The notes below the pieces were generated by a model. That model made no database searches, was not told the origin of the DNA, and saw only the letters and a program-made list of their open reading frames with translations. The position numbers and the translations under genes were made by a program. A stretch of 64,000 nucleotides of DNA from Fremontodendron californicum (taxonomy: Eukaryota; Streptophyta; Magnoliopsida; Malvales; Malvaceae): assembly GCA_030761205.1 (NCBI GenBank), contig JAULJL010000035.1, positions 13,844,001-13,908,000 of the forward strand, given 5' to 3'. Within the stretch, counting starts at the first letter, position 1, and each line of letters begins with the position of its first letter. This document shows, piece after piece, positions 1 to 10,490 of the stretch.

Positions 1-401
1 AGCTTGAGGGGGAGTGCTGGAAATCAAGGATTGACTAACTGAAATCCCAAGGCTGGAAATCAGGGATTGACTGCTGGAAAGATTGAGTGCTGGAAATCAG
101 GGATTGACTAACTGAAATCCCAAGGCTGGAAATCAGGGATTGACTACTGGAAAGATTGAGTGCTGGAAATCAGGGATTGACTAACTGAAATCCCAAGGCT
201 GGAAATCAGGGATTGACTGCTGGAAAGATTGACTGCTGGAAATCAGGGATTGACTGCTGGAAATTAGCTGTAAATACTGTCAAATTCCTATCTTTTAGGG
301 ATTTAGTAAACCCTTCCTTCATGTATAAATACCTTGTAACAGACTAGTTCAGAAAATAAGATAATAAAACCTTTCTTCATCTTTCTTCAAGTTTGTTAAA
401 T
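1..401 (+). mobile_element. 3' end of a Copia-type LTR retrotransposon (polypurine tract plus LTR)
   Basis: A purine-rich tract at 4-14 (TTGAGGGGGAG) is followed directly by a TG, the usual arrangement of a polypurine tract and the start of a 3' LTR. A TATA-like box (TATAAATA) lies near 322-329. After it comes an A-rich, T-rich tail with AATAAAA, as in the U3-R part of plant Copia LTRs. The LTR appears to end at a CA near 401, just before an unrelated hAT coding remnant. The body of the element lies outside the window, so family and target duplication cannot be checked. The right boundary is approximate. Confidence 0.6.
16..262 (+). repeat. Tandem repeat inside the LTR
   Basis: The phrase CTGGAAATCAGGGATTGACT recurs at least six times, alternating with two linkers (one starting AACTGAAATCCCAAGG, one CTGGAAAGATTGA). 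This gives a composite unit of roughly 70-90 bp. It lies in the U3-like part of the LTR, where such arrays often vary in copy number. Confidence 0.8.
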
Positions 402-404
402 TCT

Positions 405-812
405 CAAGTGCTGAAGAAGAACTTGGCCAATTTGATTGCTTGCAAGATATATGGAACTTGAAACCAAAGGAATGGTGGGTCATGTATGGATCTTCACTCC
501 CCAAACTTCAATCCATTGCCTTGAAGCTTCTTTCATAACCATGCTCTTCCTCTTGTTGTGAAAGGAATTGGAGCACATATTCCTTTATCCATTCCCTAAA
601 AAGAAATAGGCTCAATCCCAAGAGAGCTGAAGATTTAGTTTTTGTACATACAAATCTTCGTCTCCTTTCAAGAAGGAGTAAGAACTATAATGAAGGTGAG
701 ACCAAAATGTGGGATATTGGTGGAAATGAATGGGATCCATTTGAAGGGACCAGGATTCTTAAAGTTGCTAGTCTTTCTCTTGATGAACCAGATTTGTAGG
801 CTGTTCTTTTCA
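405..812 (+). pseudogene. hAT-family transposase C-terminal (dimerisation) region, broken
   Basis: From about 470 one frame reads WWVMYGSSLPKLQSIALKLLS, then a stop, then PCSSSCCERNWSTYSFIHS and further residues to about 812. The order WW, P.LQ..A.K.LS.P.SSS..ERNWS, KRNRL, RAEDLV.VH.NLRLLSR is the signature of the hAT dimerisation domain, which pairs transposase subunits. A TAA stop near 533-535 stands where Gln is expected, and the catalytic N-terminal part is absent. This is a fossil fragment lying directly beside the Copia LTR, which may have inserted into it. It is not a domesticated gene. Confidence 0.75.
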
Positions 813-840
813 CTGATGATAGGCAAGGAAATAATGAGAT

Positions 841-1134
841 AGACACTGTTAGAGTTTGATTTTCATAGTCATGTTGAACAATTTAAGTATTGTAGTTTCT
901 TATTTTGAGATGTTGTCATGTTGAACAATTTAAGCTCCTTTATGTATTTTATGTTATGTTGAAATTTGTGTGTTTTATCTTTTATATTATGTTGTGTCAT
1001 ATTGTATTATGTGAAATTTCAGTTTCTTTTATATATATATATATTTTTAGTATTAACGTACCCGTACCCTAGTTTTTTTAAAATTACCGTATCCGTACCG
1101 GGTACTGGTACCGTACCCGTATCCAATCTATATT
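841..1134. other. AT-rich non-coding stretch
   Basis: No gene seen. A short stretch near 1060-1125 is rich in alternating GTACCCGTACC and GTATCCGTACC steps and can fold on itself. It looks like a fragment of a dispersed repeat. Confidence 0.4.
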
Positions 1135-1137
1135 TTG

Positions 1138-1215
1138 TCAAAATATAAATCGTATAAAAAATTATGGAAGTGTGTAAAACTAATTTAGTTTTGCACTAGT
1201 GTAAGTGGATCCCTC

Positions 1216-1262
<47 letters not shown>
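1138..1262. repeat. Dispersed repeat end (GTAAGTGGATCC type) plus (TA)n
   Basis: The stretch reads AAATCGTATAAAAA, then TTATGGAAGTGTGTAAA, then ACTAGTGTAAGTGGATCCCTCC, and runs into a (TA) microsatellite at about 1219-1262. The same phrases recur near 6740-6785, 7005-7125, 7360-7440 and 41205-41235. They therefore mark one dispersed family whose right end is GTAAGTGGATCYCTCC. The class is not resolved. Confidence 0.55.
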
Positions 1263-1264
<2 letters not shown>

Positions 1265-1413
1265 ATTATTGTTTTGCTTATTTTCTAAGTATTTGTTTAG
1301 TAGAGCTATATTTGGTGTTTTCAAGTTTGTGTTACGGTTTAAGATTCCGCTTTTGAGTACGTATGTTGTTTTCAGTTTCTAGTAGGTTTGAATTATTGCT
1401 TTTGATAATGAAG

Positions 1414-1840
1414 TAAATTATTAGATACTACAATGGTGATAAATTCGGAAGACTTATATTGCTACAATATCCTACTATATACATGCTATAAAAGGTGGAT
1501 GGGTTGGGCAAACGTTTGCCCTAGCTAAGTGCAATGAGTCTGGAGGGAAGAAGTCTCGGATTCGGCGTTCAAAGGAGGAAAGGAAGGCAATGGTTGAATC
1601 TTTTATAAAGAAGTAATCTCACATGGTTTCCCTTCCTTTTGTTTGCTACCACTGGTGAATCTAGTTTTATCATCTTAATATAGTTTTTACAAGGACCAGT
1701 TACATCTTTTTTCATTCCAATCCCCCTGCCATGGTTCCCACTTCCCAATAATAATAATAATATAATAATCTGTATATAGTAGGATATTGTAGCAATATAA
1801 GTCTTCCGAATTTATCACCATTGTAGTATCTAATAATTTA
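1414..1840. repeat. Perfect 70-bp inverted repeat flanking an exon
   Basis: The arm at 1414-1483 is the exact reverse complement of the arm at 1771-1840, with no mismatch over 70 bases. The arms lie 287 bp apart and enclose the first visible exon of the conserved gene. Transcribed through, they would form a long hairpin. No transposon ends or target duplication were seen at the arms, so a local inverted duplication is a simple explanation. Confidence 0.9.
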
Positions 1841-4800
1841 GTTGAAGGAGCCCACCCCACTTTTTTTTTATTTGTTCCTAATTTGACAATCTTAAGAACA
1901 TTCTCCAAACTTTTTAAAACACTATGTTTTTTGAAAAGAAGATTGTGATAAGTATTGTTTTCCGGAATTTAATTTGTGATCCATTATATCTTTCTGCTTT
2001 CCAACTGACAGAAGATTTAAAAGGCATGGCAATGCCTGATAACTGGGCCTTTATCATCTATGTTACTTGGATTCGGAGATACGGGTATGTGTCCGACAGG
2101 GTATACTTAATTTTTTCTAAGTTTTTCATATATTTGGAGGATCATAAACCTATGCCCTTGTCTGAATATGTTTTGGATACGGGTGTCAAAAACTAATATT
2201 TTAGGGAAAATGAAGAGTCGGAGCAACATAGTTTATCATGACAATATAGAAAATTAGAAGTTGCATATATTTTTCTATTTAAAAACATTGATGTAACATA
2301 TGTATGTCTCTTACTTACATTGTTAAATTTTTATGTTCTATACGTAAAAGACTATAAACTTAATAGAACCAAAGGCTTTTATTAGCTTTTAGAAGTATAG
2401 TTTGCCAACCAAAAATTTATTTTTCAATGCCTGAATTTATTATATTTACTTGAAGCCTGTGTTTGAGACAAATTTTGGCTTGTTTTTGAAACTGAATATA
2501 CTTTATTTTATATCAGGATTTTTGTGCAAATGCAGTATGTAAAATGTGGCAATCTCTAAACCAACCAAGTTTCAGCAGACTTAGTAGTAAAAGATTAAAA
2601 TGGTGGCATTTTTCATGAACTCGTTGAAATGATTCTTTGCCTTTATTCCTGGTGGCAGCATCATTTGTAGTTCATTCAGTATGAAATATTAGATTTTTAA
2701 AGCCTATATAAATTTAATTGGACTAGTTTGATTTCCATGTTGCTTCCAATTTGGTGTTCCCATTTTAATATTATTTTTAGTTTTATTATCTGGTGTGCTC
2801 TTCATTTATTAATATTCATGTGGGTTTTTAGACTTCTAGGCCGTTCACCTCTTTAATGAAGTTGTTAAACTTTCTAGTTTCCTTAGCCAAAATCTGAAGT
2901 GAGTTGCTCTTTCTGTACCATTTATTGGATGAACTTCTTGCAGGTATCAGAAATCAAACAATGGAAATTTTCCATCTCTTAACCTCACTCACAAGGAAGT
3001 TGGTGGGTCTTTCTACATAGTACGGGAGATTGTGCGAGAGATAATCCAAGAAAATAGAGTGTTGGGTCCTGCTAAGTTGACTGAAGGGGAGCAAAACAGT
3101 AATCAGTTCTTGGAACAAAATCCACTGGGTTCAATTTCCACAGCACCCCAAACTCTTTTGCCCATACAATCAAATGGAAGTCCTTTTGTTCATAGTCATC
3201 ATGAGGATGCAAGTGATGGATCACTTTCAGTTTCCGATGGGCTCTCTGTCGGAACTGAATTTAAAGAGTTTGAAAGTGAGCAAATCATCAAAGGGAATCT
3301 TGTAGATGTGGCCAATGAAACTGATAAAGCAGCAGTTGTAGAGTTGCAAGTAATTGAAACACTGGAAATTGATAAAAGTGGTAAAGAACTGGCTGCAACC
3401 ACATCTAAAGTCACTCAAATAACAGCCGATATAGTAGTAGAGACATTTCCGTTAAGGCCTGTTGCTAAACCAACTGACAGCATTGATGTAAGGTCTAGCG
3501 AAGTAAGGAAATTGAATGAAAATTTGGATCAAACTGAAAATGTGAAGGTGAATGTGAGTCTAGAACATGGCAGTTCTAAGTTAGATGATATGAATTCCTC
3601 TGAGGTTTCCAATTTGACAGATGAGAAAGAAGTGGAAAACATTTTGGATCAATTGTTGGAGAAGAATTCTGATTTAGCAGATAAGAAAATGGTGGAAAAC
3701 ATTTCAGATCCACCATTAGAAAGCTCAGATTGCTCCACCAGGAAAAGTGCCATGCACAGCGCTCGCAACGGTGCAGCATTAGAGGTCTCTTGTAATGATG
3801 TTTTAACTTCTGAAACAAATGAACAAAACCAAGCAATTGTTGGAGAGGTTAGTTTTCGTCCAAAACCTTTGTGCATGTCTATGTCTGACGTTAAGGCAAA
3901 ACAACATTGCTTAATATGCATGATTAACAGGTTTCCTCTGATAGTATGCCTTTGCTGCATTCACTAATTGTAAGTTTGCTTATAATAGTTGGAAATTTGA
4001 AGGTAAATGAGGTAGAATAAACGGGGGGAAAAGTTACAGGGAGTAGAGTGGTGGAAAGAGTACAGAGTCTGCTATTAGCACTGTACCTTGATATGAAATC
4101 ATTAGAATAAACGGTAAAAAAGGGGTCACAAGCTGAAATCATCCGAAAAGAATACTACTTTCAAATCTTGTAAGTTGAGAGAATTTCAAAAGTGTGGTTT
4201 GAAGTGTGTTTGGAGGGATTTGATTCACTTCCAAACCCTCTCTCCTCCCAAACAGATGCTTTGTTACTTGGACTCGGGTGTGAGTGTCGGACACGGGTAT
4301 GTTCAAATTTTTTCAAAATTTTCATGTGTTTGAAGGGTTCTTGGAGGATCATATCCCCATACCTATGTGCGGATATGCGTTGAACACGGGTACTTCAAGA
4401 AAAATGAAGAGTCGGAGCAACAAAGAACAGATGTGTGCTCGAACCACACACACAAACTAGGTGGAGCAAAACATAGTACTCCATATACTCTCCTTTATCC
4501 CCATCCATCCATGCACACTTCAAATTTTAGGCTCTTCAGCAAATGCCATGTCTGTTGAAAAATGAAACAATGTTGCTTAAAATTTAACATGACCAAGATG
4601 CTTTGTTGAAAATGAACTGATGTTGCTAACAATTTAACATGACCAAGATGAATGAATATGTGTTTTTGTCCAACGCATGCCTGCACATATTTATTGGTGT
4701 CTCATGGGAGCAAATTTTTCAATCAACTTTCTAGGTTTCTCCATATTATTTGTATGTATGTAGTAGAGGTTAACCTAATAAAGACTTAACTTCTACTAGG

Positions 4801-5498
4801 TGCTTGGTCCAACTTCCTTTCTTTTACTTTTGTTACAAGGTTGAAATGGCATACATTTTTTAAGCTTTTTATTACCTGCAGGAGTCCCACAACCCTTAGC
4901 ACCTTTTTTAGTACTCCTTGAGCTAATCTCTTATTGTTTTCACGCATTAAGCTTAAGAATACGTTTTCACGCCTGACACTCACACCCGAGTCCGAGTAAC
5001 ATAGCTTGAAAGAACTATAAAACTTGATGGTCTATGAAGTTTAATCTATTTATAGTTGGAAACTTTTCACAACAAAGTTTTTGCTTGATTCATTTTTCAT
5101 TTGTTTTTCAGACAATAAATGCTTCAAATGGCATCCACCCAAAAATTCATCGCGCTTACACTGGCAGCTGCTGCTGGGAGTCAACAACCGAGGAGGCTTT
5201 TGTGGTTGAAAGTAAAGTTGATGTGCAGCATGTCAACTCCATGACAGGAAGCAATAAAACATTAGACAGAATTAACCTGTAAGTAATCCTATTGTCTTTG
5301 CTCATCATAATACTTTAAGTTGAATCAGTCTTACTCTCAGGTTTGAACTTTATATAGTTCCTTAGGATTGCATTGGTTTCTGTGGACAGTGAATCGTGGG
5401 AAGGGACATCAAAAAGTGCTGCAGAATCCGAAACTAACCCCATTTCGGCTATTTTCAAATCCTTTATAGCAGCCTTCATGAAATTCTGGTCTGAGTAA
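1494..5498 (+). CDS. Conserved plant protein of unknown function, 3' part of a spliced gene
   Basis: Four exons join in frame: about 1494-1612, 2944-3847, 5112-5278 and 5366-5498, with stop TAA at 5496. All junctions are GT-AG and phases agree (phase 2, 0 and 2). The first exon ends SKEERKAMVESFIKK and continues as YQKSNNGNFPSLNLTHKEVG, then VREIVREIIQENRVLGPAK. The middle is acidic and low in complexity, with two related NILDQ/NISDP blocks near 3640-3720. The end is hydrophobic (AIFKSFIAAFMKFWSE). The conserved basic N-terminal block and this C-terminal tail resemble a plant family I know only from uninformative names. Earlier exons are not visible: the region upstream holds the inverted repeat and older transposons, so the gene may be truncated. 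It could be expressed; only the last three exons look undamaged. Confidence 0.7.
2058..2231 (+). mobile_element. Small TIR element (MITE-like), copy 1, with 8-bp target duplication
   Basis: The ends are CTATGTTACTTGGATTC on the left and the complement of CTATGTTGCTCCGACTC on the right. The 8-mer TTTATCAT directly flanks both sides (2050-2057 and 2232-2239). Length is 174 bp. It sits in an intron of the conserved gene and shares its interior (CGGGTATGTG, GAGGATCAT, AAAATGAAGAGTCGGAGCAAC) with the copy at 4259-4425. Eight-base duplications fit hAT, though the terminal bases are not the usual CAGGG. Confidence 0.85.
4259..4425 (+). mobile_element. Small TIR element (MITE-like), copy 2, with 8-bp target duplication
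   Basis: The ends are CTTTGTTACTTGGACTC and the complement of CTTTGTTGCTCCGACTC. The 8-mer AACAGATG flanks it at 4251-4258 and 4426-4433. Length is 167 bp. A further right-hand end of the same family in the opposite orientation lies at about 4966-5004 (ending CGAGTCCGAGTAACATAG) without a visible partner. It lies in the intron 3848-5111. Confidence 0.85.
4552..4655. repeat. Two-copy tandem repeat in an intron
   Basis: Two diverged copies of about 50 bp, each starting TGTTGAAAA and ending AATTTAACATGACCAAGATG, lie side by side. Confidence 0.7.
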
Positions 5499-5740
5499 CA
5501 GTTTTGGTTTGCTTTTGAATTTGAAGAGTAATGCAAATTTTACTAGGGTTCTATTCACATTGAAGTCTGTGGGTCTTTTTCTGTTATATTCCCAATTTAG
5601 CATGCTAAATTTTTAAGACGAGAGTTCCCAACTAAGTACTGATCATAGTATGACGAGTTCTACGGGTATATCGGCGGCTAAGGACGCTTATTATTCAATG
5701 GAGAAATAGATTTGCAACTAAAATGCCATTCAGTGGTATG
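5499..5740. other. Probable 3' untranslated region of the conserved gene
   Basis: Non-coding sequence directly after the stop codon, unique in the window, ending at the insertion of the next element. Its continuation is probably 8298-8559 and then 22511 onward, because two insertions lie in between. Confidence 0.45.
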
Positions 5741-8288
5741 TAGACCTGTCAATTCTGATTCGAACTCGAAAAACCGGTTCAACCCATCCAAAACTAAACC
5801 TGACCCAATCCGATTTGATCAGAAAAAGTCAACAACCCGGAACCGACCAACCCGAACCCGAAATGATCCGAATCCAGAATGATCCGAACCAAAAATGATC
5901 CAAAACCAAAATGACCCGAACCCGAAATGACCCGAACAATTAACCCGAAATGATCCGAACTTAAATTAAGTATAATTTTATTTTGAAAAATTAATTTAAT
6001 AAAAATAATACCTATAACACAACTTATTAATTTATTTTATTTTTATAACTTGTAATTATCATTTTGAAATGTGATAAAATATGCAATTATCGTTTGGTAT
6101 GTATAAATTGATCATATTCCTATATTTGTTCTCTTCTTTATATGTAAAATAGTGTAGTGACTATACATGTACAATACAAGTATAGTACAAGATCTATAAT
6201 TATACTATTATGATAATTTTTTAATCATGTGATTAGTTTAATTTTTTTGAATTGTTATTATAATTTTAAAATGTATTATTATTTGGAATTGAATTGAATT
6301 GAATTAAATTAAATTAAATTGAATTGAATTTTTTAATCAATATCTGGAAGTAAAAACAAATATTTGTGTGAACTTGAAAAAAATATTACATCTGACTTTG
6401 TACGAATAGTCTGACCTGTGAATAGATCTAGTTAAAGTAATTCACTCTCAATTTAGTTGGAAAAAAACTAAAATTTTTACTTGAAAAAAAAAAAAATTGA
6501 ATCCTAATAATTTTTAAAAAAAATGCATTAATTATTGAATTAAACATTCAATGATAATGCATATTATATATATATATATTTTAAAATACATATAAAATAG
6601 ATCACTGAAATGTGTTTTATTATAATGATTTATATACATTATAATACTATTTTATCATGTGATATATAATAAATTAATGTGTTTTATTATAATAATACTC
6701 GAATAGAACATGAAACATGACGGTCATATTGTTAAAATATTAATCGTATAAAAAGTTATGAAAGTGTGTAAAATTAATTTTGCTTTACACTTGGATTTAG
6801 CAATATTTATACTCGTCGTGTACGTAAAGTTTCGAAATGATCCGATATCTCTATCATATCGATCGAGAATATTGTATTTTTTAATATATATTTAACGGTT
6901 GAAAGTTTTTTACATCGAACAAATAGTTAGACGTTTTTAATTTACTCAAAACTTGACATGCATGATCTACGTGAATAGAATATGAAATATGACAGTGGGA
7001 TTGTTAAAATATTATTAATATAAAAAGTTATGAAACTGTGTAGACTAATTTAGTTTTACACTAGGATAAAACAAAATTAATTTTACACACTTTCGTAACT
7101 TTTTATACGATTAATATTTTAACAAACTGATAGTTGGATTTAGAAATATAATTGTACTCATCGTGCACGTAAAGTTTCGAAACGATCCGATATCTCTATC
7201 ATATAGATCGAGAATATTGTCTTTTTTCAATATATATTTAACGATTGAATGTTTTTTACATCGAACAAATAGGTAGACATTTTTAATTTACTTAAAACTC
7301 GACATGCATGACCTACGTGAATAAAACATGAAATATAACCGTCGAATTATTAAAATATTAATCGTATAAAATGTTATGAAAGTGTGTAAACTAATTTAGT
7401 TTTATACTAGTGTAAGTGGATCTCTCCTCTAATAAGAATTATACATTATACAAAAATATTATATATATCAGCACTTCAATATGTTAAAAATTACACCTTT
7501 GCTTATTATAAATTTTTTATTAATTTAATTTTATACATTATGTTTAAATTTTAAAAATATTTAGCATGATTAACTAATTTAATTTCATAACATTTATTAT
7601 TATATTTTTATTTTGAATAAGCATTTATTATTATATTTCATTACACTTGATAATTAAACTTTAATGTAAAGTTCTTAAATCTAATTTAATTTTAGTAGAA
7701 AATCATTTCAATTTCTAAGATTGGTTCACTTGGTAAAACTTTTAGTACTAAGGATTACTTATCAAGATTCGGACGTTTTAATAAACATAAAATTATATAT
7801 TTTTCAAATAACTAAATAGATTCATTTAACGATTTCAGATACACGATAATATCCATTTTATTTTTAAATATAATTTATTTTTTATTTTTATCTTTAAGAA
7901 AATTTTAATAAAATCTTATTCGATCAAATAATCTGTTTAAATTCAATCTAATTCGATTTTGAAAATTAATAAATTGAATTCAAATAACCTGAGTGTCAAA
8001 CCCGAAATGATCTAAACTGGAATGACTCAAACCCGAATAACCCGAGTGACAAACCCGAAATGACCAAAATCAGAATGACCCGAACCCGATTAACCCGAGT
8101 GTCAAACCCGAATAACCCGAAGATGACCCGAATCCAAAATGACTCGAACCCGAAATAACATGAATCTAAGATGACCCGAACTCAAATGATCCGAACCTGA
8201 AACTGACCCGATTTTTTTAAGACTCGAATTGACCCGACCCGAAATGATCCAATCCTAATCCAACCCGACCCGCCCAATTGACATGTCA
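5741..8288. mobile_element. Short-TIR, probably Mutator-like non-autonomous element with CCCGAA-rich ends
   Basis: The flanks are the exact 9-mer AGTGGTATG (5732-5740 and 8289-8297). The left end reads TAGACCTGTCAATT and the right end is the complement of TGACATGTCAATT. Just inside each end are repeated CCCGAA and GATCCGAA words (about 5840-5965 and 7980-8275), in the same orientation at both ends. No transposase is present in the 2548 bp. A 9-bp duplication is typical of Mutator-like elements. Nested older repeats fill the middle. Confidence 0.8.
6720..7440. repeat. Nested dispersed repeat with two ~340-bp units and an internal hairpin
   Basis: Two related units start near 6794 and 7135 (GGATTTAG.AATAT, then CGTAAAGTTTCGAAA, then ATCGAGAATATTGT, then TTTTTACATCGAAC). 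Between them, about 7005-7125, TTAAAATATT...AAAAAGTTATGAAA is followed by its approximate reverse complement. The block ends in ACTAGTGTAAGTGGATCTCTCC, the same terminus as at 1190-1215. A diverged relative lies at 40985-41235. Confidence 0.65.
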
Positions 8289-8297
8289 AGTGGTATG

Positions 8298-8559
8298 ATT
8301 ATAGTTAATCCTGTTCGATGTGTATATCGACTCGAGTGAATGTTACCGCGGAACACTTTTTTTTTTCATGAACAGAATTAGATAGCAGTTCAAATGCCAT
8401 TGAGTGGGGTATTGTTTATAGATGGATCGATGTTCATCCGTTTTCTTTGATGTGCTGGGTAAGTAGGATAACAGGCATGAAATGCAGGGAAAAAGGGACT
8501 TAGATTTTACTGAATCCCTGCTTTTGCATCCGAAATCTTAGGATCCTGTTAGTGATAAA
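8298..8559. other. Non-coding stretch between two insertions
   Basis: No gene recognised. It lies between the Mutator-like element and the Copia element and is probably continuous with the 3' flank of the conserved gene before the insertions. Confidence 0.35.
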
Positions 8560-9074
8560 TGTTGTGCGGAAGCGAATTGATATTACTAAAACCGATTTAA
8601 ACACACTGAAAAAACACCGATATTTTACGTGGTTCGGCAACTGTGCCTACGTCCACGGGAGGAGGAGCTTGAAGCTTTGTATTAATGGAGTTTAGAGTAT
8701 AAACATATACAGAATTCAAGGTGCTACACAAGCACTGAACTCACAACTCAACACAATACCGAATTACTCTATAAACACAGAGTATTTGCTTCAACAATTT
8801 AGCTCTAACACATACTCAACTCTACTCTACTCTCTCATCTCTACATGGCTATTTATAGCCATAATATCAAGGTGTGAACATGCATCAAGTGGCAGCCACC
8901 ATAGCCACCTTCCACCACCTATCTTGGTGTGAACACATGCAAGTGGTAGCCACCATAGCCACCATCCATTTGCAAGTGGTAGCTTCCATTATTGGTGGTG
9001 CAAGTGGTAGCTCCATTATTGGTGCTAAGCCACCTATGTGACTTTGAGCCATATTCCAACAATCTCCACCTTGG

Positions 9075-10490
9075 CGAGAATCCACAGAGAATTCAAAGAT
9101 CAGAGCTTCCTCCTTTCTCTTTCAAATGTACACACCATTACTCACATATCAGGGCACCTACTGCATTGGCATGATTCATCAATGCACTGAGCCTGAGTCA
9201 ATTTTTCTGTCTACTTCCCAATAATTTTCTTAGCTTCTCCAAGATCATCTCGAACTCTGAGCTCAGTTGAGCCTTCAGCCTGTCGATCTCCACCTTGCCT
9301 TTTTCAGCAGATAGACAAATGATCCATCTTGAAGTTTCCGGAAATAAACACAGTGATCAAATTGACTGTGTGTGTACTTTTCATCCTGTCATGAAACAGT
9401 CCAACCGTTTGTACAGCTGTCACGGGATTGTTTCAGACCATACAGTGATCAGTTCAGCTTGCTTTTGTAATCTCTGCTACCGGGGACTCCAGAACCATCT
9501 GGTTGAGTCATACAAATTTCCTCCTCTACGGAACCATGGAGGAATGCAGTTTTTACATCAAGTTGAACTATCTCTAGGTTATACAGTGCTACTAAAGCCA
9601 ATAAGATCCGAATAGATGCATGCTTAACAACAGGTGAAAATACCTCATTGTAGTCTATTCCTTCTTTTTGAGCCTAACCTTTGGCTACCAATCTGGCTTT
9701 GTATCTGATACTGTCTTTGCCGGTAGCACCCTCCTTTTTGGCAAAGACCCATTTGCACCCAATTGATCTTTTGAGTGTTGGAAGTGGAACTAACTTCCAA
9801 GTCTGATCGCCTCCTTCCACTGGGCATGCACAGGGCTGTTTACAGCTTCTTTTTAATTGATCAGAACATCATCATCAATTACTGGAAGGGCATATGCCAC
9901 CACGTCTGTGTATCGAGCAGGTTTCCGAATATGTCTATTCGGTCTACTGGTGACAACTGATTCAAGTTGCTGAAAGATTTCCGATGATGACTCCTCCACT
10001 TCAATTAAGGTGTCATCAGATTCTGATTCAAACTCCACCTGCTTTAGAGAATCTTGGTTCACATTCTCTGGAGTTGACAGTTTCAGCATTACAGATTCGT
10101 CAAAGGCAACATCTCGGCTTACGATGACTCTCTTTGACTCAAGGTTCCACAATCGGACTGCTTTTACTCCTTCACTAAAGCCCAAAGAAGACAGCTTTCT
10201 TGGCTCTAGGATCCAGTTTTGCATCCGTTACTACGAAGCCGATCATATTCAATGGCAGAATATCCGGACTACACCTCTATGGGAGTCTTCCCATCAATTG
10301 CGATGGAGGTTAGTCTGTTGATAATGTGGGAGGCGAACAATAAAGCCTCCACCCAAAATGCTTTGCTCAAGCCTGACTGGGATAACATGCAGCGAACTTT
10401 ATCAACCAAAGTTCGGTTCATCCTTTCTGCAACTCCATTCTGCTGGGGAGTGCCAGGAACAGTGAAGTGTCGGATTATCCCATCATTCTG
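9075..10490 (-). pseudogene. Copia pol remnant (integrase C-terminus and partial reverse transcriptase)
   Basis: In minus orientation, successive frames give the integrase C-terminal part (HFTVPGTPQQNGVAERMNRT), the linker with SEGVKAVRLWNLESKRVIVSR, the RT start (KWVFAKKEGATGKDSIRYKA), VQLDVKTAFLHGSVEEEI, then CVYFRKLQDGSFVYLL. Next comes a jump to KVEIDRLKAQLSSEFEM. The YVDD active-site box, the rest of RT and all of RNase H are missing. Frameshifts and stops interrupt the rest. The join from the upstream frame near 10490 skips the integrase zinc finger and catalytic core, so a deletion took place there. Confidence 0.85.

Noticed and set aside
3199..3836. Minus-strand frames across the large exon of the conserved gene
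   Set aside because: They are shadows of the sense frame, which has agreeing splice phases and a conserved start and end.
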